Origin: Tolypocladium sp. Sup5 PDA-1
Taxonomy: Eukaryota; Ascomycota; Sordariomycetes; Hypocreales; Ophiocordycipitaceae
Direction of reading: 5' to 3'
Length of the DNA: 64,000 nt
Assembly: GCA_000750105.3 (NCBI GenBank)
Contig: JPHH03000071.1
Location: 1 to 64,000 of the forward strand
Notes under the pieces: model-generated
Database searches by the model: none
Told to the model about the DNA's origin: nothing
What the model saw: only the letters and a program-made list of their open reading frames with translations
Shown here: piece by piece, positions 43,565 through 54,983 of the stretch
How positions within the stretch are numbered: position 1 is the stretch's first letter
How the letters are laid out: every line of letters starts with the position of its first letter
Translations under genes and position numbers: made by a program

Positions 43565-46500
43565 TTATATTGTTGTTCCGTGGCTCAGGTCTCGTTCCGC
43601 CACCCCTTCTCCTCCACTCGTTTCAATCTTCCGCTCAAGTATGGTAGGCTGATGTGACATTGCTGCGATTTCATTCTCTCGACACCATAAAGTGTTTTCC
43701 ATGCGAGCCGTGGCCAAGCAAGGAGAGCTATTCGCAACAAAATCAAGAGGCGGACAGTGGCCCTTCTGGGCTTTCTTGGGGGCGTCGCCGTCCGACTTTG
43801 CAGCTCGCTTTTTTTGGACCGATTTCTTTGGCGACATGCCGCTCGAGGACGACCCGTTCAGTTCATTCGCGCTTTCATCCTTTACCTTGGTTCCATCATC
43901 GCCGTCTTCATACACACCAGCGGCAATGTCCTCGTCGTCGGGCAGTTCTTGCTCTGGCAGTTGTAACTTCAAGGCTGTCCAAAACTGCCTCCAGACTTTA
44001 ACATCGTGAGCGACGGCATCTTTGAGCTGTTTCAGCTCAGGAGTAGAGGGGGTGTTCTTCGGCTTTTCTCCCAGAGAACAAACTTCGCCGGCGAGTTCGT
44101 CTTCCATTTTGCCGATCCGCGCGATCAGCTTGTCGCCATGGCCCTTCAGCGCCTTGTTTAGATTCAACCGTTGCTTTCTGATGTCCGCGTCTATTTCAAG
44201 GCTGATTTTATAAAATATCGTGTCCTTCAGTCGTTCTGCGTGGTTACGCATCGTGGCCACTTGTCTGACCTTCTTATTCCTGCCTGCTCCCTGCATATTA
44301 GCGACGCGCGTTGATTCGTGTATTCACTCCGCTATTGCACTTACCGGTAATTTTTTGAGCAGCCAGATATGCGTCCTTCGTATGCTCAGCGATCTGCTCT
44401 CTGGAGTCGAGTTTGACCTGTCTGACAGCTGCTCTATACCGCGAGACGGAAGTCCTTATCCACGCTTTGTACTCCCCGAGAAAATTCTCAACCTTATATG
44501 CGCTGCTTCGAAAAACAGCCTTAAATTCCTCGGGGAGGGCATCTGATTCAAAGACGGCCTTGGTGTATCGGTTGACCCTCCTCTGAATATGGCCCTCAAA
44601 CGCTCTTGTTTTGTCGAAGAGTTTCTGGCCAAATGACTGTCCCCAAGACACAGCGTGGGGTCCCCAGAAAAGCCCATAGCTAAAAGATGTTAGCAAAAGT
44701 TTATTCTCACTGCTAGTTAAACCGTATGTTCACTGGGACAGGGGAGATACAAACGTTCTAGCTTGCCAACAATGCACTCGGCTTGGCTTGGTGTAGGTGC
44801 GGTAGGCACCTCCACGTCGACGAATGCATGCCGCATACGTAGACCAATGCAGTTTGTCTCCATATGTGCCCTTTTGGAACCTGTCGACGTGATTGACGAA
44901 AGTTTGCACCAAGTTGTCCATCTTCTCGGGGTTATGCAAGCGGCTCTTTGTCTGAATATTATAGAGATATCGAGACAGGTTCTCGGTCATTCGTGATATG
45001 TCCTAGAGCACATTAGAGAGCGGACTTAGGCACGACAGGTACGGAAAGCTCACCTTTTCCAAACGCGACCGACCATCCTGCAGAGCGGCGACAATTTTTG
45101 GGCGTTCTGCCTCGGGCAGCCTCACAGCCACATGCCTTTCATCTGCAGCCCAGCTACCGATGGCGTCAAACAACACTTGGCAGCGATGGATGATGTTGTC
45201 CGAATGTTCCTCCCGCTTTGGGAGCGAACCTCTGACAATCCAGTCTTTGAGTGCCTCGATTCCCGTGGACAATGCGTCGGGGAATGCGTCTTTTGGTTGA
45301 GCCTTAGCAAGGCTTCGGTGAGCATGGCTGCTAACTGGGAAGACTGGCAGGACTGTGGGAGTCTTTGGATCTGCCTTGGTTCCCATGTTGCGTCGTACGC
45401 GGTCAAAATAGTCCTGGAATGCCCTTCTGGTATCCTGACTTCTGGCTTCGATGCAAGTACGAAGACAAAATGCCTCGAGTTGTTGAATTTCTCCAGTGAC
45501 CTGCTTCTGGCGCTTCACAGCGCCATCCAGATTGGTCTCAGCGCCTCCATCGCCTTCATTCAGCTCTCCAATTAGCTCTTCAGCATCCTCTGCTTCAATT
45601 TGTTTCATTTCCAGTGTTTCCATTGCTTGTTGAAGATCCAGCGGGATTTCTTCGGTTGGCCATTCTGATTCCACAAAGTTTTGCCAGTTCATCTGGTCGA
45701 CTTTGGTGACGATCACGCCGAGGCTATTGTCATTGATCTTTCCATCAGCTTCCATGTCCATGATTTGGTCTTCACGAATAAGATCAATTGCCGTTCTGTT
45801 GTCGGCCGCACGATCCCCCGGTGCAACCACCATAAGTCGGTCCAACTTGTTGTAATATTTTCGGGCGACTTGAGATCGGGCTTCCAAAGCATCCATCTCA
45901 CCGGGAAGATCAACCAGGACAATACCATTGCGAAGGATATCGGCCTTGACAAATATCTCAACCATCTCAACTAGGGGCCACCGCAGGACCTTTGTGTTTC
46001 TGCCTGTGCTTCCAACGTATGGTTTGATTGCCAAAAGAAACTCCCGCTCAGTGTTGCCGGATACCTCAACGATAAGACCTTTTTGTGGGTTAAGGAGGTT
46101 GAAAAGCGGTTCCTTAGCTTGGTAGTGGTTAGTTATCTCGGGCGCCAGATTGTTGTGGCCAAAGTCTCGTAGCTGTTGTTCGCTCAAGCCAGACCAACCA
46201 TGGATGAGGTTAAGCTGTTCGTTGAACTTCTCTCGCTCGCCGTACGTGACGTTATCTTCGCCACCATCAACCTCGACTCTGTCTTCAAACTCGTTGAGCT
46301 CTTGGAAGAATGCCGTCAGCTCCTGGTCCATGGTCTCCTTTGACTTGAGGTGGACGTTTGCAGAGAAACGTTTCTGGCCACCGGATTTGGGATATGAAAA
46401 ACAGCACACCGCCGCGGTGCAAGCGCCATTCTGGCTCGAAGGGGCTATGTCGGCCGTTTCGTTGACGAGAACGTTGAGAAGGCTAGACTTTCCAGTTCCA

Positions 46501-46844
46501 GTATCACCACCAGTTCCAACAAGGTACCGGAATGCTTCCCAGTCCCGTACAAGAGACCCTGACCTTATCAGCTAGTATTCGTTGAGGGGTAAAAGGTCGT
46601 AGCTACCAATGAGAGACTTCCAAGATGGCAATTCCAGATCAGACGAATTATCCTTTGTCTCTCCGACCTTTGTCGCAATTCGGTGGAGTTGTCTGATTGC
46701 ACGCCGTGCGGCCCGTTCTTTGGCTGGGACCCTTTGAGCCTGGCGGTGCAGTAATCCGGGCTCCAGATCCGTGGGAAGGCATCCGTCGTGGCTGTCTTGA
46801 CCGGTTTCTGCCGCAAAAGCTGTACCTGGACCGCTGTCGGCCAT
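43565..46844 (-). CDS. Dynamin-type large GTPase, SLIP-GC-like
   Basis: Exon 1 (46844-46607) is joined by a 48-bp intron to RDWEAFRYLVGTGGDTGTGK, the P-loop. The GTPase domain then shows LVDLPGEMDALEA (G3) and VIVTKVDQM (G4). Exon 2 ends LEK at 45054; a 51-bp intron (45053-45003) leads to DISRMTENLSRYLYN and the helical middle region (FVNHVDRFQKGTYGDKLHWS). A third intron ends at 44680 (donor unresolved), then SYGLFWGPHAVSWGQ, and a fourth (44344-44284) leads to a long helical, Lys/Glu-rich C-terminus ending at 43565. The size, P-loop form and mid-region match proteins annotated in fungi as nuclear GTPase SLIP-GC-like, a branch of the dynamin superfamily; no biochemical role is established for the fungal members. 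All resolved joins are in frame and no lesion was seen. Confidence 0.85.
46559..46606 (-). other. First intron of the large GTPase gene
   Basis: 48 bp, GTAGCT donor, GGTCAG acceptor. The join turns ...SLI plus RDWEAFRYLV into a continuous frame with the P-loop. Confidence 0.7.
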
Positions 46845-46849
46845 TTTCG

Positions 46850-47870
46850 AGTGCTATATCGGACGTTCCGGGATCAAAGCTGCCATATTGTCAGAAGAAT
46901 CTTGGGCAGAAGAGGGAAAGTGATACACGACGGTGTACACCCGTGATCATTGTAAGTCTATGACTGTCGTAGGAACGAGGAGAACCAGAAGAGAGTTTAA
47001 TTCAGGGGTCCTTGGCTTCATGAAACGTGTAACTGACAAATGAAAGTTAAGAGAAGGGAAGCGATTTGAGCAGATTGAACTTTACAAGACCGGGCTCCGG
47101 TAGGGTGGTCAAATGAGGAGGTCAAATGGCGGTGACGGAAAACAGGAATTTGAAGTCGTGCAAAGTCAGTGAAGTCAAGCTGTGAAGAAGAGCAGCACAG
47201 AGAGAGTGAGTTGAAGAGGTTTGTGTAGAGACGAGGGCACAGAGTAAAGGCTTGACATACGAGGCTTCGAGCTTCTGAGAAGGATGGATGGAAGGAAGAA
47301 GAAGCAGAATGAGCAGTTCAGAGTTTTGTAAATTTGGAGAGCACTCACCGAGTTCGAATAACTAGGCGAAGTACCGGGCGGAAAACTTTCAATTGCTAGT
47401 GACGTTAAGAGTTGGAGACGCAGCGGTAGAGCGCTCCTGAAAGTTCATCAGGGTCGTTCTGGGACCATATTCTGCCTTGGAGTCCATGGCTACGTTAGTA
47501 GTTCTTGGGACAACGGTATGACTTCCTGGCCGTTTGTCGACAAGGGGGGCCTACGCTTTGGGGCGTGGATGCCAGACCGATCCCCACGGTCCTAACGTGG
47601 ACAACCCATTACGTGCTAGCATGATGCCGCCCCTAAGGGCAGGTTCATGAGGTCAAATATTCATTTCGAAGGTTTTCATCAATCTACACAGAGACCTAGT
47701 TCTGATCAGGGTTAGATTTCTCGACGGCTCCTTTATGCGCTGGCCATTTGCTAATTATTGACCATAGAAGACCGAAGATAGAAGCTGCGGACAGGAGCGG
47801 AAAAGTTTGCAGTGCAGTCAGGTACGTTGTGGAATAGAGTGACCCTCGGACTGGGTGGCTGGAGACTTGT
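46850..47870. other. Upstream region of the large GTPase gene
   Basis: No coding frame of note. Purine-rich on the plus strand from about 47000 to 47350, which is pyrimidine-rich on the coding strand and fits a leader or promoter of the minus-strand GTPase gene. Confidence 0.4.
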
Positions 47871-47879
47871 TACTCGAAA

Positions 47880-49100
47880 GATATCGGGGTGTGGCTTGCT
47901 TCGAAGCATATTCCGGATCAGACTGACTTGTCCAGCGCTGGTTGACCTGAGGGATCACTAACCTGTGGGAGGCATCGCCTTGCAGGAGTGTTGTAAAGCA
48001 TTTGTCACCTATACGCCCTTGGGTGTGGGATTTCCCAGGACACACGCCTTCCGGGCTGGAGGTCCAATACACACCCGACATCCTGGGAAGATGAGGTGTG
48101 TTTTTCGGGGCAAGTGCATAGTCAACTTGTCAACTTGTCGACTTGCAGTCGTCCTGATATGTGCACATTGCGAAGGTCAAGAAGTCGATATTCATCCGGG
48201 CATCATCGAAGGAAATAAATGGACAACGGAGCACAAGATCGCTGTGGACCCAGAAAGTCAGAAAATGTACAGGAGTAACCCTGTGAGGTGCTTGTCCTGT
48301 GAAGCCACACGTAAAACCGTCTCGTCTGATTGGACTGAACAGGCCTCTCACCCTCTCGCGACTATTAATTGCCGTAGTCATCTTTTGGACTTATAGCCGC
48401 CAGGAATGCAGTATCTGAAAGTCAGTAAACGGACAGTGGTCCTGAGAGTATCCTTCGTCAACAAGTGGACAAAAGTAGGTATTCGGGGCCTATGAGAATC
48501 GTTTAATGGCAACACAGCTATTTGCAAACGACACTGTAGTCATAATACCCTCAAGTCTCCTCACCGAGTCAAGAAATGGACAGCTCCTGGCAAGGGTCAG
48601 ACGTCAACGTCATCTGTCATCGCTTCGTCTGAAGGGAATCTACAAGCCTTTCACAATATGAGCCATTAAACGGCTCATGGACTCTGTCTCAGACGCACAA
48701 GGCATTTACAGGTTCTACTATGTTGTATGTTGCTGCGGCGATGTGATCATGTTATGGACGCTACCAAAACGCGATGAGGCAAGCGGCAAAAAGGAACATT
48801 GGGACTGGAGCGCGGGTTCACACGACCATCATTTAGGAAGAACGGTACGGTACCATCCAGCCTCATAGTGGAGTGATGATCTTGTTGTAGGTAACTCTTC
48901 GTCGTACGACCGGTTTACCCTAACGCTCCTAGCAAGGTCAAATCTTGGCAATCCATGGACCTTGGTCCGGCCCCATTTCTGACAGCTTCCACAACGTCAA
49001 AAAGTTGAGCGAACAGTGACAATCATTTGGCAGCGACAAGTAGTCTTTCTGTATCTTATGTGATTCGTGGTCGTGATCATGTTGTGGATGTCTGGTCCGT
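47880..49100 (-). repeat. Interspersed repeat family, copy D (inverted)
   Basis: Read on the minus strand it follows copy C block by block: GAGACGGTTTTACGTGTGGC, GGGTTACTCCTGTACATTTT, CTTGACCTTCGCAATGTGCA, then past the CGACAAGTTGAC end into GGGCGTATAGGTGACA and ATGCTTCGAAGCAAGCCAC. It is in opposite orientation to copies A, B and C. Confidence 0.7.
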
Positions 49101-49980
49101 GGCGCAGGAGTCCCCATGTTCTTAATGTACCGTTCCGAGTTGCTCTTCAAGTCCTATCAGCTAGTGCTCCCTTCTTGTTCACAGCTCGTCCAGAGCTGGC
49201 TGGACCCAAAGCAGCGTGGTGGTCCATACTGTTAAGTTCTGGCCATGTTGGCATTGAAGCGGCAGGTGGCTTCCTGGTGTCCATTGGGGTTTGGCACTGG
49301 GCAAGAAGGACTAGAGAATGGGGCAATGTCGAAGAACAGCGCCCGCAACTGTTTACAGGGGTCTGCCTACATAGTCCTGAACTGCCTAGTTGCTGGTGCC
49401 ACATGACGCGTGATAGCTTATGAGAGATTTTGTTTCGACTCAACTTCAGCACTGCGCTTGGCTGGTGTCCCTATCCGTTTCATCTCTTGTGGGTAGGTCG
49501 TGGTCATTCGGCTATATTGCTTTCTAAACGCTGGGCCTCTACTTGACGCCCTTCGCGGAAGGTAATCACCCCTCTGTTCCTTCAACTTCAGATCCGACTG
49601 TAGGGGCAAGTCAACAAAATGATGGTGGCAACTAGCAAACCCCTGTGCTCAGGCTAATGGGCCTGACTGCTTCATCGGACGACGAAATTCGACATGTGCT
49701 GTCCATTTATTCACCATTGGCAGTGCCAAGGTTGCCTTTTAGACAGTGCACTGACCGTGTCAGTTGCAAGTCAACAAGGACCAGGCGACTGCGGCTGTCG
49801 TCCGAAAGACATGCCTTATCTTGAGAAGTTGTACGGTGAACGTGTTCAAGCCTCCCCTCAAAGGGTGTGTATGCTGGGGACTGTCACGCCTAAGGGTACT
49901 GGCCAGCGATTCCTTGCTACAGTATGGAAGAGGGCACCATGGCGTCGTGATGTAGGACACCAAACTTCCTTCCCTACACG
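49101..49980. other. No intact gene
   Basis: Short plus-strand frames at 49067-49423 and 49694-49960 without recognised motifs. The second runs into the ankyrin relic and may be its decayed upstream part. Confidence 0.35.
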
Positions 49981-49989
49981 CTTTCACTT

Positions 49990-50549
49990 ACCCGGAGTTG
50001 AAGTTAACTCGAAGAACAAGGCTGGTAGGACACCACTTTCCTTGGCAGCCGAAAGATGCCATGTTGGGACGGTCCAGCTGCTTCTAAGCAATAGCGACTG
50101 ATTGCCGACTTGGGGGACCAGAACGAAGGCACACCATTTTCGTGGACTGCTGGGCAGGGCATTCTTCAACTGTTCAGCTGCTGCTAGCAACGGACGACGT
50201 CGATCCCGATTCGAAAGGTAGACACAGCAACACGCCATTACTGAAGGCTGCCCAAAACGGTCACTGTGTTGTTGCCAGGCTGCTCTTGGATACGGGGAGA
50301 GTTAACGCAAATTGGAAGGACGGCGCCGGCCAAAACTCCCTCTCGCATGCCGCTGAACGAGGCCATGATGACATTGTCAAGATAATTCTAGAAAAGGCTC
50401 ACATGGACATACACTCGGCCGATACAAGCGGCCGAACTCCGATATGTTGCGTAGCTGCGTATGGTCGCATAGAAACGGTGGAGAGGTTGTTAGCGCTAGA
50501 TGTCAATGCCAAGGAGGAAAAATGCTCTAACGGACTCGCACAGCCTTAA
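49990..50549 (+). pseudogene. Ankyrin-repeat relic
   Basis: Ankyrin phrases occur in three successive frames: VEVNSKNKAGRTPLSLAAER and VGTVQLLLSN up to a stop near 50100; DQNEGTPFSWTAGQG near 50120; then GHSSTVQLLLATDDVDPDSK, NTPLLKAAQNGHCVVARLLL, NSLSHAAERGHDDIVKIILE and GRTPICCVAAYGRIETVERL to the end. Two frameshifts and a stop make it non-functional. About 70 bp downstream lies the motif TTAGATAGAAATCAAG shared with the dispersed repeats. Confidence 0.8.
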
Positions 50550-50639
50550 CGCTTACAATATCGCCAAGAGCTTCATTTCCCTCTCCTATGTATATTATCA
50601 CTATTATTTCCCATTCAATTAGATAGAAATCAAGCTCTC

Positions 50640-52770
50640 TTCTTTCCATGACTCTATCATCCTAACGGTTGGCAGTAGACAATTTCGATGTTGGGTCGAT
50701 GGATGGCCTCCTGTAGTGCACACGTATCGTTCAGCTGTCCTGTCTGCATTTCATTTTGAGTCATGAGACTACGGATCGGAACCAACATCATAAGGTGACC
50801 TAATGAATACCTGACAAGCCAGCGCGGGGAAACTTCCAACAGGTAAATGATAATTGCAGTAGTGCGCCCATGACCAACAGCGCTAATTCAGCAGGCGTCT
50901 CATCGAGCTCGGCCCGTCCCGTCAACAATTATCAAGTGATCTATCAACGTAGTTCTTGCAACGGTGGCGATGGCTTTGCCTACTGGCTCCGTGGAGGTGC
51001 GACTAACACGCCATTGAGGCACGATCTTGTCCACTTTATCCTCTGTGCTTTGTACCAGCATTTCTCCTTTTGACTGGGATACTTTGGAGACTCTACTCAA
51101 GGAGAGCTTATGAGTGCCCTAGGAAAATGCAAATGGAGGCGATAAGTGTACCACCTACTGCAACTAACCGGACAGAACTAACTATCATTTATCTGGGGCG
51201 AGCCCTGACGCACTCTTGGCCGGGTCAAGGAAGAGCGAAAAGTGAGGAACGGGAATCTCCCTTCACATTCACCAGTTTGCGGCGATAGAGACGGTCATGT
51301 CTGGAATCTGCACCAAACTGTTCACCATGCGGTCCATTCTTCTCGAGGCATCCTCGGCTACTCCTCCATTTGGCTCGCATATTCCCACAGACGGCGACAA
51401 GGAGCAGCTGGACAAGGCCGTCGAAGCCAGCCGGCGCATTCTGCACAATCCGCTGGAGGAGCTCGCCTGGACGACTTGGAAAAGGCCACAAGTGTGTCCT
51501 GTCGATGAGCTGCTTCTCATGGTTATGTGGCCGATATTTCGCGTAGGAGGTATTTATATTTACATTGTCTGGGTCAGAAAATGGCGGCACGGCCTATGGG
51601 TAATGAGTTGTTTTCCGAGTGGACAACGACCATACGGTTTCGAAAGGCGCATGAATGAGCAAAGGATGCCAACGACGAATACCGATGTTCTGTCGGATGT
51701 TTGTACCACCATTATCGTGCCGATCGGCCGCGCTATCATAGGTTGATGGCCAGAATCCTAGATACTTGTACCGCCGACGTCTGGCATATTAAGAACTGGA
51801 AAGCCAGACGTTAAATTCACATATGCAGTGTTCTTTTACTTCCAAGTCTGAGGCAAAGCGCAATGCGGTGTCGAGAATCTTCAATTAGGCCCTGATGAGG
51901 TAGACTCGAACTGGTCGCACAGAGCTCAGGTCGTAATACCATAACACAAAGCCTTAGCCTACACATAACTGCGTACGGCACGCGAAGCGTAAGCCGTACC
52001 TCTCAGGCCAGGAGCACAGCTCGGCGTTGATACTCCACACAAACCTCGAGTCTCCGTGCGAGATATCCCCCAGCGACATCCCAGAGACCTACCCAGGGGG
52101 AACGTTGAGAGTCAGCTCCAGGAACTCTCTCGGTGACACGGGCGGCAGCAGAGCCGAGAGGAACTATCCAAAAGCGAATCGTGGCTGGTGCGGTAAGCCA
52201 AAGATACTCCCATGCGACACCTTCGAAGCGATTCACCAAAGGCAGCAAGATTTCCTCTCCCTACGCACCATCCCCAGCCAGGAAACCCATATGTCGCAAC
52301 ACGGCCCTACTTCCGGGACGCAGCGGCCACACCGACTCATTGGGCCGGGACGAGCTTCGAGAGCAGCAAAACTTCGGACCGTGGTGGTGTCTCAAAGTTG
52401 CAGACAGCCGCCGTGCTATTCGGAGGACGACGACCTGTCGCGGCGGTAGCTCGAGCAGCCGAGACGCTGGCTACGCGAGGATCTGCAGGATCAGGTGTCT
52501 GATATCCCTGCAGTCTAGGGAAATCCAGGCCGTCATACTGTCTCATCCCGCTCCTGCTGATACCACGGACCCGGCCGAACGGCCAATGAGCAGCGCCACC
52601 GCTCTGTCTCAAGGGCCTCCGACGGGAGACAGCGGGCGCAGGATACCCGCGGCCAGTTGCATTTTCGCCCCCGCCCCGGGGGTGGTGGATTTGTTGTCTC
52701 TCGCGCTTCGGCAGACCGTCTTCTTAAACCAACTCCATGTCTCTTCTCCGTCTGCCCTCTCCCCCGAAGG
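50640..52770. other. No confident gene; upstream of the Zn2Cys6 gene
   Basis: A plus-strand frame at 51297-51746 is open (149 codons, PFGSHIPTDGDKEQLDKAVE) and may be a small gene or exon, but no family was recognised. The stretch 52133-52771 is open in the frame of the regulator yet has leader-like composition. Confidence 0.35.
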
Positions 52771-52771
52771 A

Positions 52772-54358
52772 ATGGCCATGACCATGGCCGATAATGTCAT
52801 TCGGAAAGCCTGTGATCGCTGTTACTCCCAGAAGCTGAGCTGCAAGCGTGTCGGCGACGAGGCCTGCGAGCGTTGTGTTAGACTGCACACTGAGTGCAAG
52901 TCGAGTCCGCCTCAGTGGTATAAGAAGCAGCAACAGGAACATCAACAACAGCAGCATCAACAACAGCAGCATCAGCAACAGCAACAACAGCAACAACTGC
53001 AACAACTGCAACAACAACCACCGCAACAACAACAATTGCAACACCAGCAGCCACATCAACATCCCACCACCACAGCTCAGACAGTTGTCGTCGGACACAA
53101 ATCTCCCAAGAGACGGAGGACGGGCAGTGAACTGAATCTTGTCCGACCCGAGGCTGGTACGTTTCCTTGTCAACTTGACACAATAGCCCTCCTTGTCTTG
53201 ATGCTGTTGACCCCCGGCTCATCGTTCTATTTTGGCAACGCAGGACCAATAACCCCTCATCCGGCGGATCCCGCAACAACCCACCACTCCGTCGTCGGTC
53301 TTGACCCTGCTCTCGAGTTCAGCGACTTCAACTTCGACATTGAGCAGCTCGCGTACCACCTATCACACCCCGTCATCCCCGGGACAGTCGACGCCTTCCA
53401 AGCCCCAGCGTTCTTTACAGAGTCCTGGGAACAGCAGCTCGCCTCGTCTACAGGCCCCTTTCCGCAGATCGGCGCACCCAGCTCCTTCTCCCCAGCAGGT
53501 AGCAGCCAGTTCCACCGCATCGTGCCCACCATCGCGCCGAGGAGACGGCCCTGCGCCCCTGAACACAGCGGCTCGGACACCAGACGGCAACTGCAGCGAG
53601 CCAAGCACCGGCCCAGACAGATTGCCCTGAGACAGGCTGCCCACGCGCCGACACAGAGCAGAGAGGCCCCCACGATCCACTGGATGGCGCAACTATCCGA
53701 TATAAATGCCCGCCTGCTGGACCTCTCGTCCGTCCTGCTACAGAAGCAGCAGCAGCAGCAGCAGCAGCAGGGGGCGACGTGCAACGGGCGGTCAGCCGAA
53801 GGGGCCAGCGGGTTCCCCATCGACGAGATGTGCAAACTCACCCATCACGTGGCCGACATCCTAGACCGGCTGCCCGGCACCGGCTCCGGCGACGAGGGCC
53901 GCTTGAACGGCTCGGACCCGGGCAACTCGATGTTTGTGCTCTCGACGTACGTCCGCCTGCTGGACATGTACCAGCGCGTCTTCAAACTCGTGCGCATCGA
54001 GCTCTCACAGGCCGACGCCCGCGCGGCCTTCCAGTTCTGCAAGCTGCCCGACGTGACGGTCGGTTCCTTCGCCATCGAGTCGACGCCCTCGCTGCAGATG
54101 TCGCTGACCATCCAGCTCGCTGAGGAGTTCCTCGTGCGCCTGCGCAACGCCACCGCCGCACTCGACCCGACCCTCCGCAACGGCGAGGAGAAGGTGGCCG
54201 GCGGCGGCGGCGGCGGCGGCGGTGACGGGGCCAACAGCAGCTCCATGATTTCGGACGTGGTGGACGTGTCGTACTGCGCGGTGCGGACCAAGGAGGAGAG
54301 TCTGGGGCGGCACCTGGCGGAGCTGCGGGACGAGATTGAGGCGTTTCTGGATTGTTGA
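52772..54358 (+). CDS. Zn2Cys6 transcription factor with polyglutamine
   Basis: The ATG at 52772 precedes the zinc cluster CDRCYSQKLSCKRVGDEACE then RCVRLHTEC, with all six Cys at standard spacing. A Gln-rich tract encoded by CAA/CAG follows, then a basic block (KSPKRRRTG). An 87-bp intron (53157-53243, GTACGT...AACGCAG) is a multiple of three and lacks stops, so the unspliced frame also stays open. The C-terminal part has a second CAG tract, then a helical domain (LTHHVADILDRLP, LLDMYQRVFKLVRIELS, SLQMSLTIQLAEEFLVRLRN) like those of regulators of fungal secondary-metabolism clusters, and a poly-Gly run. No metabolic cluster is visible in the window. Another in-frame ATG at 52586 is possible. 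Confidence 0.85.
   Translation: MAMTMADNVIRKACDRCYSQKLSCKRVGDEACERCVRLHTECKSSPPQWYKKQQQEHQQQQHQQQQHQQQQQQQQLQQLQQQPPQQQQLQHQQPHQHPTTTAQTVVVGHKSPKRRRTGSELNLVRPEAGTFPCQLDTIALLVLMLLTPGSSFYFGNAGPITPHPADPATTHHSVVGLDPALEFSDFNFDIEQLAYHLSHPVIPGTVDAFQAPAFFTESWEQQLASSTGPFPQIGAPSSFSPAGSSQFHRIVPTIAPRRRPCAPEHSGSDTRRQLQRAKHRPRQIALRQAAHAPTQSREAPTIHWMAQLSDINARLLDLSSVLLQKQQQQQQQQGATCNGRSAEGASGFPIDEMCKLTHHVADILDRLPGTGSGDEGRLNGSDPGNSMFVLSTYVRLLDMYQRVFKLVRIELSQADARAAFQFCKLPDVTVGSFAIESTPSLQMSLTIQLAEEFLVRLRNATAALDPTLRNGEEKVAGGGGGGGGDGANSSSMISDVVDVSYCAVRTKEESLGRHLAELRDEIEAFLDC
53157..53243 (+). other. Intron of the Zn2Cys6 gene, length multiple of three
   Basis: GTACGT donor and GCAACGCAG acceptor. The retained reading is hydrophobic (LLVLMLLTPG), unlike its surroundings, which supports removal. 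Confidence 0.65.
53746..53772 (+). repeat. CAG trinucleotide run
   Basis: Nine CAG triplets in frame with the Zn2Cys6 gene, encoding polyglutamine. A GGC run encoding polyglycine lies near 54200-54222 in the same gene. Confidence 0.9.
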
Positions 54359-54361
54359 ATG

Positions 54362-54983
54362 CTAGGACTGTAGTCGCATGTAAGCATGCTAGGGTTTGGA
54401 AAGGGAGTTAAGATATAATACCTGCTGCGTCTAGTACATTGCTCTTCTCTTTATTGATAATGGATAGAGATTTGAGGTACGAATGGGAGGCAGAGATGTA
54501 CTCGGCAGCCGCCTGTCGTTGACCTAAGACCTTGTTTCTAGCATCGATGTCTCAAAACACCGTGTAAGCAGGAAGTTTGCAGATACCACCGAGCTGCACG
54601 CGGTTAGCACTGTACTCGACAGCTCGTATGAACTACCAAGCACAACGTGCATCAACGAGGGCTTTCGATGTTTATGCTCAGGCGGATATCCCGGGCTTGG
54701 CTGTTGACTGCCGGACAAAAGCAGGAGGCTGAGGATACGCCTGCCTCTGGCTCTGACGAAGCTATACATGATAATACTTGACGTATAAAGAAGCAGTTCT
54801 AAAGGCGATGCCTGGAAAGTATCAGCGCTACAGAGTGTCAACACTTGTCGCGACTGGGATTACGAGTACACGGATAAGAGCTTCTGAGGCGGCGCGCTTC
54901 AAGTGGACCGAAGAGTGCAGAGAGCCCTTCGGCATATCTGCCCCGGCAGGACCACAGCAGCCTCTGTCCGACGGCGCAATGCC
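54362..54983. other. Intergenic, no gene
   Basis: Downstream of the regulator. Short frames without recognisable features. Confidence 0.4.

Noticed and set aside
52724..53279. Minus-strand Leu/Val-rich ORFs resembling membrane segments
   Set aside because: Antisense of the CAA/CAG glutamine tract in the Zn2Cys6 gene.
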